From an uncultured Granulosicoccaceae bacterium (GTDB lineage Bacteria; Pseudomonadota; Gammaproteobacteria; Granulosicoccales; Granulosicoccaceae), in the NCBI GenBank assembly GCA_937927895.1, contig CALGKA010000058.1:1-64000 (forward strand): 64,000 nucleotides of DNA. The letters are read 5' to 3'. The position numbers and the translations under genes were made by a program. The notes under the pieces were generated by a model, which was not told where the DNA came from, did no database searches, and saw only the letters and a program-made list of their open reading frames with translations. Position 1 is the first letter of the stretch, and every line of letters starts with the position of its first letter. Positions 42,409-50,741 of the stretch are shown here, piece after piece.

Positions 42409-43082
42409 ATGCGAAATGACTTCTGGCACCAGGCTTGGGCAAAAAGTGATCGACCCGGTTGGCAGCAAAAAGTGGTGAACCCATACTTGCTGGAGCATTG
42501 GGCTGCGTCCACTGCGAAGGCGCCAGAGGCCGTGTTTGTGCGTTGTGTGGCAGAAGCCTTGATATGCTGTGGCTGCGGCAGCAAGGGCACCACGTGGTTG
42601 GCATTGATTTAAGTGTCGCTGCACTTGAACAATTTTGTGAACAACAGTCAATTGAAGTAGTTCGAGAGCAAGATGGGCAGCTGACTGTCTTCCGATCTGA
42701 TGGTTGGACGCTCTATGCCGGAGATTTTTTTAAGCTGTCGCCAGATCATTTGGACCGCATAGACCGGGTCTATGACAGGGCTGCAGTGATTGCTCTGCCA
42801 CCTCTACAGCGAAAAAAATACGCGGCCCACATGATGTCAATTTTGCCCTCTGCGGCGGAAATCTTTGTGATCACAATAACTTATGATCAATCGAAAATGG
42901 AAGGGCCGCCTTTTTCGGTTTCAGATGAAGAGCTTCAGGCTCTCTTTGGAGAGCATTATCAGATCAGTGTTGTGCAGTCGGTAAGCGGTCCGGATCAGGT
43001 CGGCAATCTTGGTGCAAGGGGTGTAGATACCCTGCGGGAGGCTTGCGTGGTTTTGAAGCCGAAAGTTAGCCTCGAAACCTGA
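42409..43082 (+). pseudogene. tpm: Thiopurine S-methyltransferase, frameshifted
   Basis: Two overlapping frames together make one thiopurine methyltransferase, an S-adenosylmethionine-dependent enzyme that methylates thiopurines and, in bacteria, tellurite/selenium compounds. Frame 1 from ATG 42409 gives RNDFWHQAWAKSDRPGWQQKVVNPYLLEHW...PEAVFV; frame 3 continues LCGRSLDMLWLRQQGHHVVGIDLS to 43082. Family members read VFVPLCGKSLDMLWL here. A single missing C after GTGTTTGTGC (near 42541) restores VFVPLCGRS exactly. With the fix the protein is 224 residues, near the family norm, and the rest is well preserved (EAYDRAA-type motif RVYDRAAVIALP, YDQSKMEGPPFSV). Recent inactivation or a sequence error. 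Confidence 0.85.
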
Positions 43083-43207
43083 TAAAATGGTGAAATTAGA
43101 TCGTTGCGTAACACACCGTGACTTTGACTTGTAATTACTTGAATACACACTATTAAGCCCGCATTTATAAGTAGCTTTAGAAGTGGATGAAATAGTGGAT
43201 CAAATTT

Positions 43208-43351
43208 ATGCCTGAAAAATTGAAAAAAATGATCGGAGTATTGATTCTAGTGTGCTCAATCGGTGGGGTATCCTGCGTGGGTGCGTTAGGGCCATCGCTT
43301 GATCGAATCACGGAAGGGTCGAGCGGATCCAAAGCCAAGGTGGTCAAGTGA
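43208..43351 (+). CDS. 47-residue membrane peptide heading the XpaC-TelA operon
   Basis: A short frame from ATG 43208 with basic MPEKLKK, one hydrophobic segment (residues about 8-30, ending in GGVSCVGALG), then a polar tail ending KAKVVK. Its stop overlaps the GTG start of the XpaC-like gene by four bases (GTGA), so translation is coupled and the reading frame is probably real. The cysteine in GVSC resembles a weak lipobox, but the -3 residue is Gly. No family recognised. It could be a membrane partner or leader peptide of the operon. Confidence 0.6.
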   Translation: MPEKLKKMIGVLILVCSIGGVSCVGALGPSLDRITEGSSGSKAKVVK

Positions 43352-44205
43352 ACGGACCTAAGCGAGGTGGTGCGAAAAAATATAATCCGGATGACACCAG
43401 ACGGATGCCACAGTCACGAGCGTTTTTACTCTACTTGTTACCTATGCCAATGTTGTTTTTAGCGTTGTGGCGAATGTTAGGTGGTAACGGTGGCAGTGCC
43501 TTTGGATTTGCTGCTGGTTTTGCACTTTGTATGTTGGCGGCAACACTGGTACGCAAAGGTGTGGGAATTGAAAGCGAAGCTAAGCGTCGCAAGATTGTTC
43601 GTCGCAGTAGCACTGTGCCCTACAAAGTAATTGGCGCTGGCGTGTTGGGTGTAGCCATATTTCTAAGTGCGTTGATGGGCGCGGGTATACCAATGTTTAG
43701 TAGTTTGATGCTTGGTTTAGCATCTGTTGTTGGTTGTGTTTTTGTATACGGTACTGACCCTTCCAGAAATTCACCTGATATGTCTGCCATTGGTGTTACT
43801 TCAGAAGAAGTCTTGGAAATTCTCAATGAAGCGGATACTAAAATTCTTGCCATTGAAGCTGCCCGTGATCGAATTCACAACGTTGAATTAAAAGACCGGC
43901 TTAAAAATATTACCAAGGGCGTGCGTGAAATTATGGGCATCGTTGAAGACGACCCACGAGACTTACGCCGCGCAAGAAAATTTTTACGAACCTACTTAGA
44001 TGGTGCGCAACGCGTGACTGAAGGTTACGCAGACACTCACAGCTACGGCGATGACGGTGAGCTTGAAGATAACTTTCGCAATGTGCTTGGCACAATTGAA
44101 AGAGTCATAGAAGAACAAAAAGGCAAATTGTTAGAAAACAATCTGACAGAGCTTGATGTGCAAATTGAAGTGCTACAGCTGCAGTTAGAAAAAGAAGGCG
44201 TTTAG
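43348..44205 (+). CDS. XpaC-family membrane protein
   Basis: A 285-residue protein of the XpaC/5-bromo-4-chloroindolyl phosphate hydrolysis family (a name from a Bacillus phenotype; real activity unknown). It has four membrane segments in two hairpins (about 26-45, 48-66, 93-112, 115-133) and a cytoplasmic helical domain (about 150-285) with EEVLEILNEADTKILAIEAARDRI and RARKFLRTYLDGAQRVTEGYA. XpaC genes regularly accompany telA. GTG 43348 overlaps the small upstream gene; telA follows 58 bp later. Confidence 0.8.
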   Translation: MNGPKRGGAKKYNPDDTRRMPQSRAFLLYLLPMPMLFLALWRMLGGNGGSAFGFAAGFALCMLAATLVRKGVGIESEAKRRKIVRRSSTVPYKVIGAGVLGVAIFLSALMGAGIPMFSSLMLGLASVVGCVFVYGTDPSRNSPDMSAIGVTSEEVLEILNEADTKILAIEAARDRIHNVELKDRLKNITKGVREIMGIVEDDPRDLRRARKFLRTYLDGAQRVTEGYADTHSYGDDGELEDNFRNVLGTIERVIEEQKGKLLENNLTELDVQIEVLQLQLEKEGV

Positions 44206-44263
44206 GGCATGCGTAGCTTTGGTACTAATACACTATGGGTAGAAATCAATAGAGGAACAGAAA

Positions 44264-45424
44264 ATGTCTGAAGTCGTGACTACAGATGAGTCGTTAAAGG
44301 AAGATGTAGCTAAGCTGGAAGCTATGTTAGCGCCCGATTTAAAGTATGAAATGGTGACACTGGAAACTGCCAATCAAACAGATCGCGCAAAAATCACTGA
44401 GCTAATGAATGACATTGATCTTGGTGATTCAAACAGTATTCTTTTTTACGGTAGCAATGCTCAAGAGCAACTCACTACTATTAGTGACAACATGCTCGAA
44501 GGCGTGCGCAACAAAGATGTTGGCCCTGCCGGTCAAGATCTCAATAACATGGTCTCTGTGCTTCGTGGTTTTGATGTCGCCGGTATGGACCCAAACAAAA
44601 AGCAAGGCTTCTTTGCGCGGCTATTCAGACGTGCAACACCAGCCGCGCAGTTTGTACAAAAATATGAAGGTGTTCGCCGTCAGATAGATACCATCACAGA
44701 TAACCTAGAAGATCACAAAACTAAGTTATTGACTGATATCGCGAGTCTTGATCGGCTATACGATGCCAACCTTGATTACTACCATGCGCTTGAGCTCTAT
44801 ATTGTAGCAGGTGAAGAGAAACTGGCACACCTTGATAACGTAGAGCTTCCAGCGTTAATGCAAGCAGCAAAAGACACCGATGATGTCCTGCGGGCACAAG
44901 AGTTACGTGATTTACGTACAGCGCGTGATGATCTAGAGCGTCGAATCCACGATCTAATGCTGACTCGACAAGTTGCTATGCAAAGCTTACCAAGTATTCG
45001 GATGGTGCAAGAGAACGATAAAGGGTTAGTGTCAAAAATCAGCTCTACTTTAGTCAATACTGTGCCCTTGTGGCGCCAGCAGCTAGCGCAAGCTGTTACT
45101 GTGTTTCGTTCTCAGGAGGCAGGCAAGAGCGTTAAGGCTGCAACAGATTTAACCAATGATCTGCTTGAAAAGAATGCTGAAACACTGCGAACCGCTAACC
45201 GTGAAGTTCGCGAGCAAATGGAACGTGGGGTATTCGATATAGAATCTGTTAAAAGAGCTAACGAAAACCTGATCGCAACCATTGAAGAAAGTCTGCAGAT
45301 TGCAGATGAAGGAAAAGCCAAGCGACGTGAAGCGGAAAAAACTCTCACGCAACTTGAATCTGAATTGAAAAGCAAACTCGCTGCTGCGAGTTCACAAGCA
45401 CGCGCAACATCTACAGGAGCATAA
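44264..45424 (+). CDS. TelA/KlaA-family toxic-anion resistance protein
   Basis: A 386-residue, largely coiled-coil, soluble protein of the TelA family, linked in other bacteria to resistance to tellurite, some antibiotics and cell-envelope stress; mechanism unknown. Seen: the N-terminal region with ANQTDRAKITELMNDIDLGDSNSILFYGSNAQEQLTTISDNML, PNKKQGFFARLFRRA, the long helices around YHALELYIVAGEEKLAHLD, and VPLWRQQLAQAVTVFRS. GGAA lies before ATG 44264. Only 3 bp separate its stop from the SPFH gene start, so the four genes from XpaC onward are one operon. Confidence 0.9.
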   Translation: MSEVVTTDESLKEDVAKLEAMLAPDLKYEMVTLETANQTDRAKITELMNDIDLGDSNSILFYGSNAQEQLTTISDNMLEGVRNKDVGPAGQDLNNMVSVLRGFDVAGMDPNKKQGFFARLFRRATPAAQFVQKYEGVRRQIDTITDNLEDHKTKLLTDIASLDRLYDANLDYYHALELYIVAGEEKLAHLDNVELPALMQAAKDTDDVLRAQELRDLRTARDDLERRIHDLMLTRQVAMQSLPSIRMVQENDKGLVSKISSTLVNTVPLWRQQLAQAVTVFRSQEAGKSVKAATDLTNDLLEKNAETLRTANREVREQMERGVFDIESVKRANENLIATIEESLQIADEGKAKRREAEKTLTQLESELKSKLAAASSQARATSTGA

Positions 45425-45427
45425 CTA

Positions 45428-46582
45428 ATGGGTTTGTTTGACAAACTATTTGGCGAATTTGTCGACATCATTGAGTGGACTGACGATACCAGTGACACAA
45501 TGGTGTATCGCTTCGAGCGCTACGGCAATGAAATAAAATACGGTGCAAAGCTAACTGTCCGGGAAGGTCAGGCTGCGGTATTTGTTAATGAAGGTGAAGT
45601 GGCTGACGTGCTTAGTCCGGGTATGTATGAGCTTGAGACTCGCAACCTGCCTGTATTGTCTACGATACTTAATTGGGATCACGGTTTCAGCAGCCCGTTT
45701 AAAGCCGAAGTCTACTTTGTAAACACGAAGCGTTTTGTAGATCTGAAATGGGGTACTAAAAACCCATTGATGCTACGCGATGCAGAGTTTGGTGCGGCTC
45801 GAGTCCGTGCCTTTGGTACGTATGGTGTCAAAGTGACCGATCCATTGGTGTTCATCAGAGAGATTGTTGGTACTGATGGCAATTTCCAGGTGGATGAGAT
45901 CAGTGATCAGCTACGTAATCTAATTACTTCGCGTTTCTCTTCAGCGGTAGGTGCTGCCGGTATTCCAGTGCTGGATATGGCTGCCAACTACGAGCAACTC
46001 GGTGATGTAATCGGTAAAAGAATCGGCCCTGAGTTTGGTGAGTATGGTTTAGAGCTTACTAAGTTGTTGGTAGAGAATATTTCAGTACCACCGTCAGTTG
46101 AAGAAGCACTTGATAAACGTACAAGTGCTGGCATGGTCGGTAACCTGGACAAGTACATGCAGTACCAAACAGGTGTAGCTCTGGAAGCAGGCGCTAGCAA
46201 CCCGGGTGGTGCAGCGGGTGCGGGCATTGGTATGGGTGCCGGTCTTGCTATGGGTCATCAAATGGCCAACAGCATGGGCCAGGGTGGTTCGGCCGGTGGT
46301 CAGCAGTGGCACAACGATGGTCGTCGAGTACAAACTGATCCTGCTTCTGGCAAGTCGCTTCCACCACCACTTCCGGGTGGCAATCGCTATCATGTCGCCG
46401 TAGATGGCGAGGCCAGTGGTCCCTACAGTATTGAAGGATTACAGCAGCAACTTGGCAATGGTTCTATGTCGTCAACGTCTCTTGTTTGGACCAACGGTAT
46501 GGCTGACTGGGTAGAGGCCGGTAAAGTGTCGGAACTTAGTGAGTTATTCCGCACGCCGCCTCCACCAATTAAGCGTGGGTAA
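45428..46582 (+). CDS. SPFH-domain protein with C-terminal GYF_2 domain (YdjI-like)
   Basis: A 384-residue protein. Residues about 1-260 form the SPFH/band-7 domain of the YdjI ('virion core protein'-like) type: FVDIIEWTDDTSDTMVYRFERYGNEIKYGAKLTVREGQAAVFVNEG, GMYELETRNLPVLSTILNWDHGFSSPFKAEVYFV and EYGLELTKLLVENISVPPSVEEALDKR. A Gly-rich linker (about 260-300) precedes a GYF_2 domain (about 317-375: GEASGPYSIEGLQ...LVWTNGMADWVEA) that typically binds short peptides. SPFH proteins scaffold membrane domains. There is no transmembrane segment, so membrane contact probably comes through its neighbours. Confidence 0.85.
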   Translation: MGLFDKLFGEFVDIIEWTDDTSDTMVYRFERYGNEIKYGAKLTVREGQAAVFVNEGEVADVLSPGMYELETRNLPVLSTILNWDHGFSSPFKAEVYFVNTKRFVDLKWGTKNPLMLRDAEFGAARVRAFGTYGVKVTDPLVFIREIVGTDGNFQVDEISDQLRNLITSRFSSAVGAAGIPVLDMAANYEQLGDVIGKRIGPEFGEYGLELTKLLVENISVPPSVEEALDKRTSAGMVGNLDKYMQYQTGVALEAGASNPGGAAGAGIGMGAGLAMGHQMANSMGQGGSAGGQQWHNDGRRVQTDPASGKSLPPPLPGGNRYHVAVDGEASGPYSIEGLQQQLGNGSMSSTSLVWTNGMADWVEAGKVSELSELFRTPPPPIKRG

Positions 46583-46605
46583 GACCCAGCAAACGATTTT
46601 AAGTT

Positions 46606-47835
46606 TTGAAAAATAATCCATTCGAAGACTACCTGTTCGTACCACAGCAGGCGCCCGATGCGGCGCCTGTTGCAGCACCTGAGGCTAAATCAGAGGCGCG
46701 CTTTCCTTGTAAAAATTGTGGTGGCATTCTGGCTTACGCCATTGGTACAGACAACCTGCGCTGTACCCATTGCGGTCAATACCACGAAATAGACATTCCC
46801 GATGTAGAAATAGAGGAAATCGATCTGCCCAAAGGGCTGGAGCAGCTTGAAAAAACCCGCGAGCTAGGTTCAACAGAAGCACTGCTTAAATGCCCTAACT
46901 GTGCTGCACAGTTTGATATGGATGAAAACCTGCACTCAGGTGATTGTCCGTTCTGTGGCACTAGTGTGGTAACAAGCACAGGGCAAATCCACGAGTTTTC
47001 GCCACAGGCGCTTTTACCGTTTGCTATTAGTCGTGATGATGCGTTTGAGGCATATAAAAAATGGCTTAAGGGTCGTTGGTTCGCGCCTTCCAAATTAAAA
47101 AATCATGCGCGTGAAAGCAAAAGCCTTAAGGGTGTATACATACCCTATTGGACTTACGACAGCGACACCACTACATCGTATGCGGGACAAAGAGGCGATG
47201 TTTACTACGTGCGCCAAAATGTAACGGTAATGGAAAACGGGCGCTATGTTCGACGCTCTCGCATGGTACCGAAAATACGTTGGACGCCAGTGCAGGGTAG
47301 AACCGATAGGCACTTTGACGATCTTCTCATTGGTGCGACACGGACACTGCCGCGTAAAATCACCGATTGGTTAGAGCCATGGGATCTACAGAACATGGTG
47401 CCATACACGGAAGAATATCTTAGTGGTTTTCAAAGTGAGGTTTATCAGGTGGCGCTTGATGAGGGTTTTAATCATGCGCAGCGCGTAATGCAGCAAGTCA
47501 TTAGGGGTGATGTAAACCATGCCATTGGCGGCGATCAACAACGCATTGTCCGGTTGCACACTAATCACTCGGATACCACATTTAAGCATGTGTTGTTGCC
47601 ACTGTGGACAGCGGCATTTACGTTTAAGAATAAAACCTATCGCTTTGTTGTTAATGGTCGCAATGGTAAAACCCGTGGCGAGCGACCTTATAGTGTCATT
47701 AAGATTGCAGCGGCGGGTGTGGCGGCAGCTATTGTTGTAGGTACTGTGACTTATACTATGCAGACCGGTAGGGTGAGTGGCTACGTTGTCGATAGGCCTA
47801 TTTTTTATCCTATGCAGTATGAGCGTCGCTATTAG
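46606..47835 (+). CDS. Double zinc-ribbon membrane protein
   Basis: A 409-residue protein with four CxxC pairs (Cys35/38, 53/56, 96/99, 114/117), forming two zinc ribbons in the first 120 residues, a large middle domain (PYWTYDSDTTTSYAGQRGD; RTLPRKITDWLEPWDLQNMVPY), and one membrane segment near the C-terminus (about 368-388). It matches the 'TFIIB-type zinc ribbon' proteins that travel with YdjI-type SPFH proteins; in Bacillus the related YdjG works with YdjH/YdjI in membrane stress. The start is a TTG at 46606 with no clear Shine-Dalgarno sequence, 23 bp after the SPFH stop; no better start precedes the first ribbon. Confidence 0.8.
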   Translation: MKNNPFEDYLFVPQQAPDAAPVAAPEAKSEARFPCKNCGGILAYAIGTDNLRCTHCGQYHEIDIPDVEIEEIDLPKGLEQLEKTRELGSTEALLKCPNCAAQFDMDENLHSGDCPFCGTSVVTSTGQIHEFSPQALLPFAISRDDAFEAYKKWLKGRWFAPSKLKNHARESKSLKGVYIPYWTYDSDTTTSYAGQRGDVYYVRQNVTVMENGRYVRRSRMVPKIRWTPVQGRTDRHFDDLLIGATRTLPRKITDWLEPWDLQNMVPYTEEYLSGFQSEVYQVALDEGFNHAQRVMQQVIRGDVNHAIGGDQQRIVRLHTNHSDTTFKHVLLPLWTAAFTFKNKTYRFVVNGRNGKTRGERPYSVIKIAAAGVAAAIVVGTVTYTMQTGRVSGYVVDRPIFYPMQYERRY

Positions 47836-48304
47836 TTTTTGGCTTGGCAGTCTGCTTATCTGCTGTTTGCTGTTTGTTTATTTGCTGAGCTCAACTAGGG
47901 TGGCTGTCTTACGCAGCCTGATGTGAGCGGCACGCCAACCATGGCGATGTTTCGATGCCAGTCCCTGGCGCTACGAGTCAGTTTTGTAATCACACAAAAG
48001 TAACTAAAAAGTGTTTTCACGGCCGCTTTGCCTTGTCGAGGTGGCTGCGCCATTTTTTGAAATCTCCCTACGTGGGGTCGCGCGGTATGCACGTCCATGT
48101 GCGCCGCGCTCAAAGCACCGTCTATGGCGCTTGACCCCCACTCCGGAAGATTTCAAAAAATAAACAGATGCTCTGAGCGGCATTCGCTGCGCTCAGAAAA
48201 AAATGGGGGCAGGCGGTGTTGGTCTCATGGGTTCCTTGTTGTTTTTACTGTTAGCCTGCAACAGGGTAGAATTTACGCATAGCACCTTTTGGAAAAATTT
48301 AAAT
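47836..48304. other. Noncoding interval with repeat copy B
   Basis: About 470 bp between the zinc-ribbon gene and upp. It contains repeat copy B (47927-48173) and then a CTGAGCG...CGCTCAG hairpin (48173-48196) followed by a run of A. The upp frame runs upstream to 48203, but those codons come from the repeat's flank and do not look like protein. Confidence 0.6.
47927..48173. repeat. Dispersed 250-bp repeat, copy B
   Basis: The second copy of the repeat described at 11472-11721, in the same orientation. It lies immediately downstream of the last gene of the XpaC-TelA operon. Differences from copy A are scattered point changes and four or so one-base indels, concentrated between GAGTCA and GAGGTGGC. 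Both copies lie in noncoding DNA directly after a + strand gene. Confidence 0.85.
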
Positions 48305-48940
48305 ATGCAAACAGCAAACGTTACGGTAGTTGATCATCCTTTGGTGCAGCATAAGCTAACCCATATGCGAAGCACTACGGCTTCATCTTCTACATTCAGA
48401 ACGCTGTTGCGCGAGATTAGTCATTTGCTTGCGTATGAGGTGACTCGTGATTTGCCATTGAAGCAGGTTGAGATTGAGACGCCGTTGGTTAAAACCACAG
48501 CGCCGGTACTTGATGGTAAAAAGCTGTGTTTGGTGTCGATTCTTCGCGCGGGCAATGGTTTGCTTGATGGTATTTTGGATTTAATTCCATCGGCACGGGT
48601 GGGCCATATAGGGTTGTTTAGAGATCCTGACACGCTTAAAGCAGTTGAGTACTACTATAAAATGCCTTCGGATCTAGGTAATCGTTTGGTGATTGCGGTA
48701 GACCCTATGTTGGCAACAGCCAATTCATCTATTGCGGCTGTTACGCGCTTAAAGGAAGGCGGTGCCAAGAATATTCGCTTTGTATGTTTGTTGGCGGCCC
48801 CTGAAGGTATTGATGCGTTTGCCAAAGCTCACCCTGATGTACCGATCTATACGGCCGCAATAGATGATCATTTAGATGATCACAGTTATATTGTTCCGGG
48901 CCTGGGTGATGCGGGTGATCGTATCTACGGTACTAAATAA
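48305..48940 (+). CDS. upp: Uracil phosphoribosyltransferase
   Basis: A 211-residue enzyme that joins uracil to PRPP to make UMP (pyrimidine salvage). Seen: [57 protein letters not shown], the PRPP loop [11 protein letters not shown] and [17 protein letters not shown]. The usual loop is DPMLATGGS or DPMLATGNS; here the first Gly is Ala, a small change next to the PRPP phosphate. The longer frame from 48203 encodes unrelated residues, so ATG 48305 is the start. tcdA follows 15 bp later, suggesting one transcript. Confidence 0.94.
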   Translation: MQTANVTVVDHPLVQHKLTHMRSTTASSSTFRTLLREISHLLAYEVTRDLPLKQVEIETPLVKTTAPVLDGKKLCLVSILRAGNGLLDGILDLIPSARVGHIGLFRDPDTLKAVEYYYKMPSDLGNRLVIAVDPMLATANSSIAAVTRLKEGGAKNIRFVCLLAAPEGIDAFAKAHPDVPIYTAAIDDHLDDHSYIVPGLGDAGDRIYGTK

Positions 48941-48955
48941 ATCTAGAAGTACCAG

Positions 48956-49732
48956 ATGAACGAAGATAACAATGCAGCGCTTGCGGCTGTAGGCCGGGTG
49001 TATGGCGTTGGTGGTCAGCAGCGCTTGATTGATGCACATGTGTGCATTGTGGGTATTGGCGGTGTTGGCTCCTGGGTTGCGGAGGCGATGGCTAGAAGTG
49101 GTATAGGTGAACTTACACTTATAGATCCGGATGATGTTGCTGCCAGCAATATTAATCGCCAGGTGCACGCTGATATTTCAACTGTTGAGCAATCAAAGGT
49201 TGAGGTAATGAAAAAGCGAATAGCGCTTATTAATCCTAACTGTCGCGTCAATGCTATAGACGATATGTTGGTAACAAAAAATATAGAAAAATATATAAGC
49301 CTACACGTAAGCTATGTGATTGATGCAATGGATACTATCAAGTTTAAGGCGGCACTTATTAACTACTGCAAGCGCAACAAAGTACCCGTCATTACGATCG
49401 GTGGCGCCGGTGGTCGAACGGATCCCACAAAAATAGAAATAAACGACTTGACCAGAAGCTGGAATGATCCGCTTGCAGCGTCTGTGCGTCATGAGCTACG
49501 TAGAAACCACGGCTTTCGAATTCGCAAGCGATTTAGAGTGGAGTGTGTTTTCTCAACCGAGCAGCCGCGTTATCCAGCACCGGATGGCAGCGTCAGTTAT
49601 AAAAAGCCTGGTAGTGCCGGCACCACCCTTGATTGTGATACGGGTTATGGTTCATTGGTGAGTGTAACTGCGAGTTTCGGAATGATAGCCGCGGCCCGTG
49701 TCATGAATAGGCTGGTCGACGTATCAAAGTAG
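48956..49732 (+). CDS. tcdA: tRNA threonylcarbamoyladenosine dehydratase
   Basis: A 258-residue E1/ThiF-fold enzyme that cyclises t6A37 to ct6A37 in ANN-decoding tRNAs. The signature GRVYGVGGQQRLIDAHVCIVGIGGVGSWVAEAMARSGIGELTLIDPDDVAASNINRQVHA is intact with the ATP-binding GxGGVGS, and VIDAMDTIKFKAALINYC follows. It has the N-terminal nucleotide-binding domain and a short C-terminal tail typical of TcdA/CsdL. It lies just after upp. No csdA/csdE cysteine desulfurase genes are adjacent. Confidence 0.94.
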   Translation: MNEDNNAALAAVGRVYGVGGQQRLIDAHVCIVGIGGVGSWVAEAMARSGIGELTLIDPDDVAASNINRQVHADISTVEQSKVEVMKKRIALINPNCRVNAIDDMLVTKNIEKYISLHVSYVIDAMDTIKFKAALINYCKRNKVPVITIGGAGGRTDPTKIEINDLTRSWNDPLAASVRHELRRNHGFRIRKRFRVECVFSTEQPRYPAPDGSVSYKKPGSAGTTLDCDTGYGSLVSVTASFGMIAAARVMNRLVDVSK

Positions 49733-49798
49733 CGCATATTTACGTACTTGCTAAGTAGATAATTGCTGCTAAAGATTGCCGCCAAAAAGAAGTGTAAT

Positions 49799-50686
49799 GT
49801 GAAATTTTATCCGATTGAACAAACGATTGAAGGCGGCCCTACACTGCGTGGTTGGTGTACTCGGCAGGGGCATTCATCAGTATTATTGGTAGCTCATGGC
49901 AATGGCTTTTGTGGTCGAACGTATGAACCAATGTTGGAGCCTTTGTCGCAACAGTATGATTTGCTAATGTATGACCTGCCCGGTCATGGACGCAGTGAGC
50001 CTTTTAAGTTTGTCGGTTGGAATCAAACTGCAGAGCATCTTTATCAGGCTTTAAAGGCTAGTGATACATTTATTGCTGGTCGTAGTGTGCATGCAGTTGG
50101 CCATAGCCTTGGTGGGATGTTGTCAATGCTTGCTGCAGGCCAGCACCCCAACACTTTTAAATCGATGGTGATGCTTGACCCCATAATGTTTCCGCAGCCG
50201 TTACTGTTTTTTATGCAAGCGGTCGGTAAGTTGGGGCTTACGTCTTTGTTTCATCCTTTTGTAAAGCCGACTCTGCGTCGTCGACGTGAATGGGAGAGTC
50301 GCGAGCAAGCTTTCGACTATTTTCATAACAGAAAAATATTTAAAGGCTGGCAAGATCAGGCATTACAAAGTTATGTAGAGCATGCACTTTGCGATGCAAA
50401 CGGCGCTGGTGTCCGGTTACGCTGCGACCCGACTGTAGAGGCGCAGTGGTTCGCTACCTTGCCAAACAGATTGTGGTCTTCGCTGCGTCGGCTGGATTGC
50501 CCGGTCAGCATGTTTATGGGGCAAGAGACTTACCCGTTCGCACTTAGAGCGGCTGCTCGCGCGCAAAAGATAAACCCCAATATTATGGTGTCGGTGGTGC
50601 CTGGTGGGCATTGTTTTATGCAAGAGCAACCAGAGCACGCAGCAGCGCGTGTTTTATCGACATTGAAAGAGATAACCGTGGAGTAA
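49799..50686 (+). CDS. Alpha/beta hydrolase
   Basis: A 295-residue alpha/beta-hydrolase of unknown substrate. The oxyanion region is VAHGNGFCGRTYEP, the nucleophile elbow is GHSLGG (Ser of VHAVGHSLGGMLSML), and the catalytic His is in VPGGHCFMQEQPEHAA; YDLPGHGRSEP fits the family. A cap-like helical insertion (about 140-210) follows the elbow. The frame opens at TTG 49763, but GTG 49799 has AAGAA upstream and a better N-terminus. It ends at a strong palindromic terminator. Confidence 0.85.
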   Translation: MKFYPIEQTIEGGPTLRGWCTRQGHSSVLLVAHGNGFCGRTYEPMLEPLSQQYDLLMYDLPGHGRSEPFKFVGWNQTAEHLYQALKASDTFIAGRSVHAVGHSLGGMLSMLAAGQHPNTFKSMVMLDPIMFPQPLLFFMQAVGKLGLTSLFHPFVKPTLRRRREWESREQAFDYFHNRKIFKGWQDQALQSYVEHALCDANGAGVRLRCDPTVEAQWFATLPNRLWSSLRRLDCPVSMFMGQETYPFALRAAARAQKINPNIMVSVVPGGHCFMQEQPEHAAARVLSTLKEITVE

Positions 50687-50690
50687 AAAA

Positions 50691-50714
50691 GTTTGCACTG
50701 TGATCAGTGCAAAC
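50691..50714. terminator. Bidirectional terminator between hydrolase and Sel1 genes
   Basis: A perfect 10-bp stem (GTTTGCACTG, loop TGAT, CAGTGCAAAC). Six A precede it, so on the minus strand it is followed by TTTTTT, a strong terminator for the Sel1 gene; in the + direction TCTT follows. Confidence 0.9.
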
Positions 50715-50741
50715 TCTTAGAACTATTTTACCTGTGAGAGT

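Noticed and set aside
42349-42651. Leftward frames across the thiopurine methyltransferase region
   Set aside because: They mirror the coding strand; the methyltransferase identity of the + strand is clear in two joined frames.
48203-48304. Longer start for uracil phosphoribosyltransferase with a signal-like leader
   Set aside because: The extra residues come from the edge of the repeat and do not match the family; ATG 48305 gives the normal length.
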